Assembly (NCBI GenBank): GCA_000818945.1
Contig: KN805464.1
Location: 1 to 43,233 of the forward strand
Direction: 5' to 3'
Length of the DNA stretch: 43,233 nt
DNA from: Schizochytrium sp. CCTCC M209059
Lineage: Eukaryota; Sar; Bigyra; Thraustochytrida; Thraustochytriidae
Numbering within the stretch: the stretch's first letter is position 1; every line of letters begins with the position of its first letter. The notes below the pieces were generated by a model. The model was not told the DNA's origin. It saw only the letters and a list, made by a program, of their open reading frames with translations, and ran no database searches. The position numbers were made by a program, and so were the translations under genes. Below are positions 9,148 to 18,543 of this stretch, piece by piece.

Positions 9148-10092
9148 AAGAATTTCAAGATGCCGGATTCTCACCATATGCGGTGTTTGTACTGTATTTC
9201 CTTTTGTCCAATTTTTTTTTCAACCATGCGTTCCCTCTTACGTTTCCCTGACTAGGCCTACCCACATAAAGTAGAACAGGATATGGATGCAAACTCTGGC
9301 TGTATGATCCACCCTCACATCGTCAAATTTTATTTGCGTGCATTTTAGAAAAATTATCACAGTCTAAGTCGTGCGCGTGTGGTTGAGCTTGACTCTGTAA
9401 ATCGGGATGTTGGCCAAGACGTTGACAATTAACCCAATGCGGCAGCTGTCAACAAAAATCAGCCGAAGGGATTTTCGAAGCGTCAAAGTGTTAAAATATG
9501 AAGTAGTCAAATCTTGACTTCTCATTTCGACCTATTTTTTCAGGCCTAGACTGGCCCCTTCTTTGGCAGAGATATTCCGCCGGCGCATTTGCCGTATTGT
9601 AGAAAGTTAAATCAGCGCAAGTCTCGACATTCTGGCGCAAGTTACACTGCCAGCAGACTTAATGGTAAAAGCATCAAAATCAAGTCACGTATTGCTGGGC
9701 ATTGCGAAAGTGTCGATTGTTACGTATCAAAAAGAGTACCAGCATAGATCTATTTTCCCCCATCGGTGAAGGGAAAAGAGGGAACCAGGAACAGGCCTAC
9801 CGTTGAAGGCGCGTTGCGCGATCACAATTTTCGGGGCTCAATTGTTTTCTTTCCTTTTTGGTAGCAGCAAATAGATTAGCGAAGCAGTCTCCAATATGTT
9901 TTATGAATAGAAATGACCTGGCTCTTGGCGCTCATCTTCTCTGACAGCAGCAAAGAAGTACTACCACCACAGCCACTGACATGATCTGAGACTTGAAGCG
10001 GAATCATTCCTCCCCTACCGTTTCACAAAAAGCATCTCTGTATTTCTAACCGATCATCAAAGTAGCTGTGGCTCAGCCATCAGCCAAACATG
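9148..10092. other. AT-rich intergenic region between convergent genes
   Basis: It holds the 3' UTRs of the plus-strand kinase and the minus-strand MBL-cNBD gene. The sequence is clearly AT-richer than the flanking coding DNA, and no reading frame or RNA gene was recognised. Confidence 0.6.
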
Positions 10093-12942
10093 TTATGAAG
10101 CCCGAATGTACAAAGTATCAAGAACCTGCACGAGAAAGCCCGGGAACTGCTTCAAAAAATTGGCAAAGTCTGTCTGGGCAATCTTGTAGTAATACCCATC
10201 ATTCTCTGCCCTAATCTCCAACGTGGAAGCATTACCCTTGGCAATGTTGTTCATGTTCCCCAGAAAAACACCTTTGCCGAGCCCACTCTTTGGCTGAAAG
10301 TCAATTGTGGTGTGCGAAATGCCGCGAAAGGTCCCACCACTCGCTTCTTGATTTGTTGCAGTGACACTGCCTTCAATAATGATGGCCGGCTCCGGTAAAA
10401 TATCGTCCTTTGCAAAGGGCTTCTTGTGAAGTAATTTGAGAAATTCCTCGATGCACATTTGATCGACAAGAATCTCATAGAGACTGGTGTTGCTAGAAAT
10501 GACATGCAAGGCCTCGACCGTGGCTTCTTGACTTGAGAGAAGAAGGGACTCGCAAACGAGGGTCCCCGACCGGGACGCCAGGAGTGCCGAGACGACCCCA
10601 TCAATAGGGAATTTGACAATGCACAGGTCCGTCTCCGACGTCACGGAGAATCCGTACGTGTTTTGCGTAGCGGGAGGCTTGGCAAGCTTGGAGGCGTGCG
10701 CAAAAGATAGTCCAGAAAAGCGGGAAGCACGGCGCGTGGGAGCTGTTTTCTCTTTACTCTGCGATGACGAATCCATGAGATAGACAGCGGACGACCCGCG
10801 CGGCTTGGACTTGAAGGACGATTTCAAGCGAAGCTTTTCCTCCAGCAGCAACGTGATGCCCTCCTCTCCAAAGCAATCTGAGACGCTGAGCAGCAGTTTG
10901 TTGCTGGCAGAAATCTGATTCCCGAGACATTTTTCCGAATCGTGCAAGAGGCGAGGCGCCTGTGCCGCGGAGGCCGCGGCAAGGGCCATGTGTGCCTCGC
11001 CAGAGAATGAATTGGCAACATATTCATCCGAGGCGGGAACTGAAACGCGAGCAGCTCCTGACATGACAATATAAAAGAAGTCGGCGCTTTCGTCGCTGGA
11101 GATGATGGTCGTGTCGGGGCCGACACTTTGAATTTCACCAAGCGAGGCCAACTCCTTGAGCAACTTTGGATGCTTCCAAATGTGTCGAAAAAAGTATTGT
11201 GCTTTGAGATTGCGGAGAATCTCTCGCTCTTCGCAGTGTTTGCAACGCTGCACCGGCAGACTAATGGTGTCGATATCCTTGAGCTGCTTGAATTTAAGAG
11301 AAGAGTTGGGGGCAGCGTGCACAATAAAGAGACGGTCCGCCAACGTCGCGTCTTCCTTGCACTTGGCTTCAATCTCCAGACTCGGAGTGTGAATTGGGGG
11401 CACCCCCATTTCGTGGAGAACGACGGTGGAGTCCCAAGGAAACTGGAGCAGCTGCTGCTTGCGCTCAAGGCCAATAACACCATCGTGGTGCAGCTGCTCG
11501 ATCAGCGAGGGCGAATAATTGGTGTCTGCACTGTACGCGATCGACAACGAGTTCCACGAGGCCTGAAACCCGATACAAGGTATGGTATGCAGAGCATAAA
11601 AGGACTTGATCATGGCACAACCAATGCGGAGAGGCGATCCAATGACGACCTCCTTGAACTCGAAGAGGGTGGACAAAAACTCTACCGAAAAGCCAGTGAT
11701 TGCTGCATACTTGCGCATAAAAGACTCCTTGATGGTCGTTGTGGTGTAAAGACGAACTTGCCGCTGCCGTAAAATTTTTTGAAAGGTCCCGGCATCGTGG
11801 TCCGCGTGACAGTGTGTGAGGATGATGCCCTCGATTGCGCTTGGCGAAACGCCGATACGCTCCATGAGCTGGGAGCTGTTTGGAGGAGGGTCCACCATGA
11901 TGCCGGCGCGGTTGATCCAGAGCACAAAGCCAGTCGTGTTGCCCTTCGGATCGAATCCGTGTGAAGACCCGAGCACTGTCACGCCAAACATGGGGGGTCT
12001 GTACACGTTCTTTGCAAGGCGCGGATGCCGCGGGACGGAAATGGTGAGCTTGGCCGGGATGCGCGCAATACACTGTCCGGACTCGTAGACTCTGAAAAAG
12101 GATTCGTAGGACCCCTTCATGTTTGACTCCTTGGCGAGTTTAATGGCAATCTTGTCGTTAAACATATTCTCTTGGAACTCGTGGAAGGGAATAAACTCGA
12201 GAAGATCTTCGAGCGTGAGAGTTTTGCGCGCGCCGTCAAGTCCGATGCCTTCGCCCTCAAAGTTTGGCCAGAAGGACTTACGCATTTGCGAGGGTGCAAA
12301 GTCGCTGTCAAACTTGAGGTTTTCCTGCGCTGGTCCAAAAAGGGTCTCTTGGAAAGCCGTTCGAATTCGAGACTCCAAGGACGAGGTCGTGAGAATGGTC
12401 ACTTTGCGCTTCTTGACGAAGTAATTAAAGTATATGGGAAACTCGAATTCTGCTGTGCTGAGCCCGCAATTGCGGTCAAACATTTCTCCAAAGATAACGT
12501 AGAACGTTGGTACCTCGAGACCATAGTTCATACAGTCCTTGATGGACTCTGGCGGGATGCCAAACTGGATAGCGCCGAGCGAGCTCGTCTGCACAAGGTA
12601 TCCGTCGCGATTGAGCCGGAACAGGTTGGGAAACTCTGGATCTACCGGGGTTGGGGATAGCGTGACACTTCCTCTCGAGTCTGAGGATGACGCTAAGCCC
12701 TCGACGTCGCCTCCTAAGCGAACATGTGCCGGTTCATGGACGAATAGTGTTTCTTCTGGCCCTGCGGTGCTTTGGCCACAGCTAGGGTGGACCACTGCGC
12801 CGTCAAAGCTATCGACGCTATCGAATTCAGTGACAACAGGGTATCCTCCATCTCCCGGGCGTTGGTTGAGTCCGTTTGCAAAGAGGATAGTGTGGGCGAA
12901 GGCTTTGGTGCCATCGATATTCACAGAGGCGCACGCTCCCAT
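10093..12942 (-). CDS. Metallo-beta-lactamase domain protein with C-terminal cyclic-nucleotide-binding domains, 949 aa
   Basis: The protein starts MGACASVN, a combined myristoylation (Gly2) and palmitoylation (Cys4) signal, so membrane attachment is likely. The central part is a metallo-beta-lactamase fold: LTHCHADHD gives the metal ligands His377, His379, Asp381 and His382, followed by further His- and Asp-containing strands (for example AYSADTN). The C-terminal third contains a cyclic-nucleotide-binding fold from about residue 605 (VGPDTTIISSDESADFFYIV) with FGEEG near 690 and low-complexity inserts. A second, more degenerate copy lies near 850-949. MBL folds include cyclic-nucleotide phosphodiesterases and other hydrolases. 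A cNMP-regulated hydrolase or phosphodiesterase is a reasonable inference, but the substrate is unknown. It is one uninterrupted frame, convergent with the PKG-type kinase gene. Confidence 0.85.
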   Translation of the reverse strand: MGACASVNIDGTKAFAHTILFANGLNQRPGDGGYPVVTEFDSVDSFDGAVVHPSCGQSTAGPEETLFVHEPAHVRLGGDVEGLASSSDSRGSVTLSPTPVDPEFPNLFRLNRDGYLVQTSSLGAIQFGIPPESIKDCMNYGLEVPTFYVIFGEMFDRNCGLSTAEFEFPIYFNYFVKKRKVTILTTSSLESRIRTAFQETLFGPAQENLKFDSDFAPSQMRKSFWPNFEGEGIGLDGARKTLTLEDLLEFIPFHEFQENMFNDKIAIKLAKESNMKGSYESFFRVYESGQCIARIPAKLTISVPRHPRLAKNVYRPPMFGVTVLGSSHGFDPKGNTTGFVLWINRAGIMVDPPPNSSQLMERIGVSPSAIEGIILTHCHADHDAGTFQKILRQRQVRLYTTTTIKESFMRKYAAITGFSVEFLSTLFEFKEVVIGSPLRIGCAMIKSFYALHTIPCIGFQASWNSLSIAYSADTNYSPSLIEQLHHDGVIGLERKQQLLQFPWDSTVVLHEMGVPPIHTPSLEIEAKCKEDATLADRLFIVHAAPNSSLKFKQLKDIDTISLPVQRCKHCEEREILRNLKAQYFFRHIWKHPKLLKELASLGEIQSVGPDTTIISSDESADFFYIVMSGAARVSVPASDEYVANSFSGEAHMALAAASAAQAPRLLHDSEKCLGNQISASNKLLLSVSDCFGEEGITLLLEEKLRLKSSFKSKPRGSSAVYLMDSSSQSKEKTAPTRRASRFSGLSFAHASKLAKPPATQNTYGFSVTSETDLCIVKFPIDGVVSALLASRSGTLVCESLLLSSQEATVEALHVISSNTSLYEILVDQMCIEEFLKLLHKKPFAKDDILPEPAIIIEGSVTATNQEASGGTFRGISHTTIDFQPKSGLGKGVFLGNMNNIAKGNASTLEIRAENDGYYYKIAQTDFANFLKQFPGFLVQVLDTLYIRAS

Positions 12943-13963
12943 GACTGCGTTGCACTATGATTTCCGCGAGCAACCTATTCGCGCACGTCCTCTCTGTAGT
13001 CGATGTCCTCTTCCTTCCCCTCCTCGTCCTCCTCCTCCTCGTCGTCGTCGCCGCCGCTGCCGGCGGCACCCCCTACCACGCGATAGGCAGGCGGAATCAG
13101 AAGATGGACGTTCAGGCAGCAAGCACGTCACCAACACCTTTGTCTCCACAACGTCGTCGTTCCTTCGTTCGCTTGATCGCGCTCCCTCCCTCCCTCGCGC
13201 CTTTGGCCAGCCAGCCGCCCCGAGAGCGCGTCGTCGCCTGCCGAGGGAGGATGCTCGCCTTCCGTCGGCAGCAGCCCCGTCCACCTGCCTGAGCCAGCGC
13301 GGACCGGAGTCCTCGTTCTGCGGCCGCCGAGGACCTGCCGTGCGCAGCGTCTCTCCTGCTGCTCCCCACCCCCCTCCCCGGCCCCCTCGCGCACGCTCGC
13401 ACGCACGCCTTGCTCGCCCGCGGTCGCGCGCACAAGGCGCGCCTTGCGCTTTTGACCGTTGCCAGGAGGCTCGCTTCTACGGTACACACCTCGGTACACA
13501 CCCCGCGCAACCTACCGGTATAGTAGTACTACGTATACGTATAGTAGTCATAGTATGCCGGCAGGTGCGGCCCGCTCTTCACTTTTTTCCGGCGGTAGTG
13601 GCGCCCACCTCCTGCTGGGACAAAGCGGCTGGGCGAAGCGGAGACACGGAGCCGCGGTAGACCGCCCGGCGCGGTGAGGGTCGCCCCGGGGGACCGCTCG
13701 GAGCAGCGCCGGCGTCATCGCGTCGTGCGGCGTCGTGTGGTGTCCTGTCGCGTGCTATCGTTTTGAGGCTGGTCAGGGCTCATGGTGACGAGCGTATAAC
13801 GTCTCCTGGTCTTGTGAGGTCTGAGCATTACAGATCGAGATGTGCGCAGATACCGGAAAAGGCGTTGAAGCGGTCTAGCGAGCAAGTCAAAGATTGACCG
13901 CGAGGCCGAGGTAGATCATCTGCGACAAAGCGAAGACTCACGCGACGCCGCGCGAGGAGCGAC
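12943..13963. other. Divergent promoter region between the MBL-cNBD and BLOC1S2 genes
   Basis: About 1 kb of GC-rich DNA separates two divergently transcribed genes, so it should carry both promoters and 5' UTRs. Open frames on either strand are compositional (Pro/Arg/Ala rich). It contains a short cluster of direct repeats and a palindrome at 13480-13548. Confidence 0.5.
13480..13548. repeat. Cluster of short direct repeats around a 12-bp palindrome
   Basis: CGGTACACACC occurs at 13480-13490 and 13492-13502. GTATAGTAGT occurs at 13518-13527 and 13539-13548, flanking the perfect palindrome TACGTATACGTA at 13530-13541. The cluster stands out as AT-rich within GC-rich promoter DNA and could be a protein-binding site for either divergent gene. 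No known factor is recognised. Confidence 0.6.
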
Positions 13964-14919
13964 ATGGAGGACGCCGCGCAGCGAGCCGCGGGCACGGTTC
14001 GTGCCCGCGAGAGCCGCTCTCCGAGCGCGCCGGGCGCCGATTTGGAGATTGAGGAGGCGGGGAATGGCGACGGCCCAGGGATGGCGGCGACCACGACGCG
14101 TGGAGACGCCGTTGCGCGCGACGAAATGGCCGCGCCAGGGGCAGAAAGGATCGCGGGAGCGCCTCCCAGCGGCGTGGGCGGCCTACTGCGAAGGATTCTG
14201 GCCTCTGCGCGAGATGCCAGTGAGAGCCTTGTGCGGCCAGCGGAGGTCATTGACGCGAGCAAGGAGGCCTCGGTCGCGCGCGGGACCAGCCCGCAGACGC
14301 TGCAGCAAGAGATGAATACTTTTCTGGGCACTGTTGACGCCTACGCAAAGTTGGAGCTCAAAGGTAAGCTAGCGTATCGATGATGGCGCGACGTGAGGCG
14401 ATGCGACGCGATGCGCGCCCGTTGCAATTCGGACGTCTGGTCGCGATCAGAAGGCCAGCCGTTCACCCGACTGATTTGGTATATATCTTTGCAGACGCTT
14501 TGAGCGACTTTGAGTGCCTTGAACAGATGAACAGAGTCTCGTACGCTAAATACGGTGAGCTGGCTTCCACGCTGGGCGGCCTTTCGGCTATTCAAGATGA
14601 CATGCAAGCCAAATGTAAGTAGATTTCCAGAAACATTGAAAGCAACATGCTTGTATGTATGCATGAACGAACGAACGAACGAACGGACGAACGAACGGAC
14701 GTACGGACGGACGGACGAATCCAAGAGTCTAAGAATCACTAACTTTGTTGCATGTCGGTGTGGTATGGATATTTTGAGTACCCAGATGAGGAGATGCGCC
14801 CCGTGCTCGAGGAAGTGGACCGCCTTCATGCAACCGTCCTCGACCTCGAACGTGTCGTAGAACACTTGGAATCTTATTCAGAGCGCCTTGTCACCAAGGC
14901 CTCCAACGCGCTCCATTAG
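13964..14919 (+). CDS. BLOC1S2: BLOC-1 subunit 2 homologue (three exons, 217 aa)
   Basis: This is a subunit of the BLOC-1/BORC family of coiled-coil complexes that act in lysosome-related organelle biogenesis and endosome/lysosome positioning. Exons are 13964-14363, 14495-14614 and 14786-14919. Both introns (131 and 171 bases) have GTAAG donors and CAG acceptors, and splicing gives exactly 218 codons including stop. The first 100 residues are Ala/Arg/Gly-rich and disordered. The C-terminal half matches BLOS2: SDFECLEQMNRVSYAKYGEL, then a KY junction at the second intron, RPVLEEVDRLH and LESYSERLVTKA. These parallel the human DYKLLENMN...KY...QPYLDQI...LDAYSKKLEAK pattern from memory. Intron 2 carries a tetranucleotide repeat. 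Family call is confident; which complex it joins here is not known. Confidence 0.85.
14664..14717. repeat. GAAC/GGAC tetranucleotide repeat in BLOC1S2 intron 2
   Basis: Imperfect tandem GAAC units grade into GGAC units over about 54 bases, entirely inside the second intron. Confidence 0.85.
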
Positions 14920-15561
14920 TCGCAGTCGCGGGCAACCGACGCTTGGCTTGACACGCATCTGAAAACTTGTATCTATACAACCCCTTTGCATTATTTCTCG
15001 ATTTCTGTTCTCTTTCGAAAAGCAATGGCATCGCGGCGCTGGCCTGGCGACCATCTGTCGCTTCTGATCTGCTCTGTTTTGCTTTCTCTACTCTCTGTCA
15101 ACGCGCTAGTCAAGAAGTGGCCACCCACCCACCACCTGAGCGAGGTGATATTAAAGCGACCATGAATACCAACGACTTGCAGTGACTGGTGCTGTGAGTG
15201 GAATGAATGAGGCGCAACCTTCCTAACCAGGCCTACCATCAACAGGCAAGCAGAACTCTGTCTGTCGCGACCGGCGTGCGCGCCCGCGCGCGTCGGTTTG
15301 CAGCTCGCCTGCAGAGCACGGGCGTGCGTGCACTCGAGCAAGCGCGCTGCAACGAACGCGCTTGGACCATCGGGTCCTCGTTCGCTTGCGTGCTTGCTGG
15401 AGCGGCAGCGGCGAACGCGCTAGCAACTAGGGTGTGGCGGTGCACGCGCCAGCGGCATCAACTTTGCTGGTCACGCTGGTCACGCTGCGAGCAGCTAAGC
15501 TGTGAGCGCCGGGTAGAGCGGCCGTGCCGTCTACGCGCGTGCGCCTCGTGGCCCCAAGAGA
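14920..15561. other. Intergenic region between BLOC1S2 and the membrane protein gene
   Basis: This contains the BLOC1S2 3' UTR and the promoter/5' UTR of the next plus-strand gene. Compositional open frames only; nothing recognisable. Confidence 0.5.
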
Positions 15562-17451
15562 ATGCGGTCGTATCCTCCGTACTCGCCCATGCGGTCTTAT
15601 CCATCGCAGCAGCAACAGCAGCAGCAACAAGAACAGCAGCAACCTCAGGTTGCGCGTGGAGCTGCAGCAGACCCGGGCGTGGCTCTTCTGCAGGGCGAAG
15701 GAGCAGAGGCCAGTCTGAGCCCGCGGAGTCACAGAAATTTGCTGCGCTGGCGTGGCAGCTCCTATGAAGAAGTGTCAGACTCGGAACAGGTCACGAGACA
15801 GTGGAGTGATTCTGAAGACAATGTCTTGCGCAGAATCAGCGTGGCAGGATGCGCATTCTTTTCGCAAAAGTCTGTGTGGTTGAGCATCCTGCTCGTGACG
15901 GGAATGACCTCTTTCGTGTTGACCATTTTGCTACCCAGCATCGTGCAACAAGCCGTGGACGAATCATCGCTGCGACTTGCAAGTTTGCAGCTATCCCGAC
16001 CCCAGGCGAATCGCCTCGTCATGAACGCCATCGTGGAGGTGCACGTCGGCGGTCAAAGCACCAAGCAACTTCATCCCAGCGCCTTTGATATCTCTGCGGA
16101 CGGCGTCAAGATTGCACACGTATCGTTGCCAGCACTAACGCTGTCAGGCGTTGGACCTTTGCGCGTTGCCGTGACGAGCCAGCTTGAGGTCCGCAATCAA
16201 ACTGCTTTTTCACGCGCAATGACGCAGCTCATGGTCGGCGATGCCACATGGCAGCTTCACGGGCACTCGCGACTTGGAGCTGAGATCTTTGGGCGCTGGA
16301 GGCGGACTTTTGATGTCGATATCAACAAGCAAATTTATATCCTGGGTGGCATGCTCAGCAACGCTGCCATCACTTCTTTGGATGTAAAGGATGGCGCGGG
16401 ATCTCGCGACGCGCTCGACATGGTTGCGCGTTTGGCCGTGTACAGCTCGTCCGTTGTAGAAGTTCAAGACTTTGGTACTCTTGCCTTTGAGCTTTCATCG
16501 AAAAAGACCCTCTTGGGTCAGCTCATTTTTGATGACTTTGCGGTGCGACGAGGAGCCAATACGTTCGCGCCGCGACTGCGATTTGTAAAGTCTGCTGACA
16601 ACCAGGCGGAAACGGGGGCCTTTCTAAGCCGATTTCTCGCGGACAAGGATCAGGTTGCTGAGTTGCGAGGACCCTTTTCGCCCTCTGGCGTTGTGGCATC
16701 CGTGGGGATGGGTGCGATGGTGCAGGCGATTCGTGTTGCGGGATCAGGGGATCACCAGACCTCAGAGGTGGCCATTCTCGACAAGGCTGCGACTTTCGAA
16801 GGCTTTAGCGTTTCCACCGAGGACCAGGCTGGACAGAATAGGACGATGCGCGGCCCTTTGACGATCGCGCACAACCCTTTTTCTGCGCCAGTTGTCCATC
16901 GAAATATTTCGTCGCAACTCTTTCTCGAGGAATCGATTGCGTATATCGTATCGCACCCCGTGCTTGGTCGGCACGTGTGCAATCAAACGAACAAGCTCGC
17001 CGAGCTTGTCACAATGGAGGGAATGTACAGAGACCACCCGGACTGGGCTCCAGAGGTGGGCTTTGCGTCGAAAGCGCGTCGAACAATATTTCTCCCGGCG
17101 CAGCCCATGAAGGGGCAGAGCTCGGGGCCTTCGTGTGTCTTTGATGGCAAAGCAGTTGCGAATGGGGCCGACTGCTGCTTTGCCACTGCAAGCATTGCGG
17201 CCGCATGTCGCGCCGAGCATTCTGGCGCCCAAATTTTCAACACGGCACTGATTTCTTCGTATCAGCTTTATATTGGCGATTTTAACGTCGCCATCAATTC
17301 GGTGCAGACATCTTTGGCGATGACCTTCACGCCAGGGGTCTCGGCCGGCTTTCTCTTACAGGCGAATCTTTCGTGTGCCAACATCAAGCTCCTCACCGAA
17401 AAAAAACAAAACGGCACGGAGCTTGAGCGGTGGGTCACTCTCATAAACTGA
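15562..17451 (+). CDS. Single-pass membrane protein of unknown function, 629 aa
   Basis: The N-terminus has MRSYP twice (residues 1-5 and 10-14) followed by a Gln-rich tract (16-29) encoded by a CAG repeat. One strong hydrophobic segment lies at about residues 104-127, preceded by a charged cytosolic-type region, which suggests a type II orientation with about 500 residues outside the cytosol. That large domain is predicted beta-rich and carries several N-glycosylation sequons (NQT, NRT, NIS, NLS, NGT). Near the C-terminus are several Cys, including a CC pair (CVFDGK...ADCCFATAS). The layout of a TM followed by repeated LEA2/DUF3712-like beta regions is reminiscent of fungal and stramenopile vacuole or surface proteins, but I do not recognise the family. 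The reading frame is intact and convincing as coding. Confidence 0.7.
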   Translation: MRSYPPYSPMRSYPSQQQQQQQQEQQQPQVARGAAADPGVALLQGEGAEASLSPRSHRNLLRWRGSSYEEVSDSEQVTRQWSDSEDNVLRRISVAGCAFFSQKSVWLSILLVTGMTSFVLTILLPSIVQQAVDESSLRLASLQLSRPQANRLVMNAIVEVHVGGQSTKQLHPSAFDISADGVKIAHVSLPALTLSGVGPLRVAVTSQLEVRNQTAFSRAMTQLMVGDATWQLHGHSRLGAEIFGRWRRTFDVDINKQIYILGGMLSNAAITSLDVKDGAGSRDALDMVARLAVYSSSVVEVQDFGTLAFELSSKKTLLGQLIFDDFAVRRGANTFAPRLRFVKSADNQAETGAFLSRFLADKDQVAELRGPFSPSGVVASVGMGAMVQAIRVAGSGDHQTSEVAILDKAATFEGFSVSTEDQAGQNRTMRGPLTIAHNPFSAPVVHRNISSQLFLEESIAYIVSHPVLGRHVCNQTNKLAELVTMEGMYRDHPDWAPEVGFASKARRTIFLPAQPMKGQSSGPSCVFDGKAVANGADCCFATASIAAACRAEHSGAQIFNTALISSYQLYIGDFNVAINSVQTSLAMTFTPGVSAGFLLQANLSCANIKLLTEKKQNGTELERWVTLIN

Positions 17452-18543
17452 CCTGTGGCAACATTTCTTACTCGGACGCAGACGAGCCGTCTCTCTTTCT
17501 CTCATCATGCGAGCACGAGAAACGAAAAAGGCTTAAGATCTCGCTGTGTCCCTCATCAAAAAGGTTTACTATAACTGGCTAAATTTTCCTTCCTCTTGAT
17601 CAATCACGACTGTCTTCTTTTTTTCATTTGTTGTAGAGCACAAACTTGCAAGCAAAAACTAAACAACATTCGACTTCGAGATGTGCCTCTGTTTTCGTTT
17701 TGGTGGCCAAGAACGAGCTCGAATCATGAAGTTATGATGATGATCACAGTTGGCGTACACTGCACCACGAGCTTGAAGGAAAGAAAGACTTTTCAGTACT
17801 CCTTTGTCTTGATCGAGGCCTCCTTACTTGAAAGGGAAGCACGTGCCATAGGGGCTACAAAAAGACTTTGCTGCAATGTGTGTAAGTTGAGTTTTTCCGC
17901 CACTGCAACACCGATAGCAGACCGTACCTTCCACTTCCATCCAGTGTTTCTCGCTTCTACTTCCCCATGCAAGGAGGACTTTCCTATGCGTCCTGCTTCC
18001 CCTCGGCATAACCTTCTACCACTGCAAGCATCGCCTCGCAGCATTTCTAGTGGACGTAGGTGGAGATAGGCAGCAAACCGAGGGTGAAAAGGGCTCCGAA
18101 CGAGGGAAGGAAGGCGCGCGGGTTTCTCCGACGCGGCGCAGGGATGCGGGCTCGCAAGTGGCATAAAGAGCCGCGTGCAAGTAGGGTATCCCTGTACGTA
18201 CAAGTGGGGCGGGCCGCGCGCAAGTGGAGAATGGGCTCCGGCGAGCGCGGGCCTCGCTCGCACGGCACACGCGGCAAACGCGAGACGAGACGAGACTCGA
18301 GGCTCGAGACTCGAGGCCGCGCGAGAGCGAGAGCGAGAGCGAGAGCGCGAGCGCGAGCGCGAGCGCGAGCGCGTCGCACAGCCCGCGGTCCTCTCCCCGC
18401 GCCACAGCCGCGCCGCCGCGCGGCCGGGCGTCGCAGGGGGCGGCGTGGAGGCCATTGATCGGGCCGGCGAGGGAGTCCAGTTCGCGCGCTCGAGCAGCGC
18501 GTGCAGCGCGTGAAGCCCGGGCGCGAGGGAGGAGCTCGCGACG
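17452..18543. other. Intergenic region upstream of the first PAK-like kinase
   Basis: 3' UTR of the membrane protein gene, then AT-rich DNA, then a strongly GC-rich promoter/5' UTR for the kinase containing a GAGAGC/GAGCGC repeat. The long minus-strand frames here are compositional shadows. Confidence 0.5.
18320..18372. repeat. GAGAGC to GCGAGC hexamer repeat in the kinase 5' region
   Basis: Tandem six-base units shift from GAGAGC to GAGCGC along the array, about 170 bases before the kinase start codon. It is likely in the promoter or 5' UTR. Confidence 0.85.
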
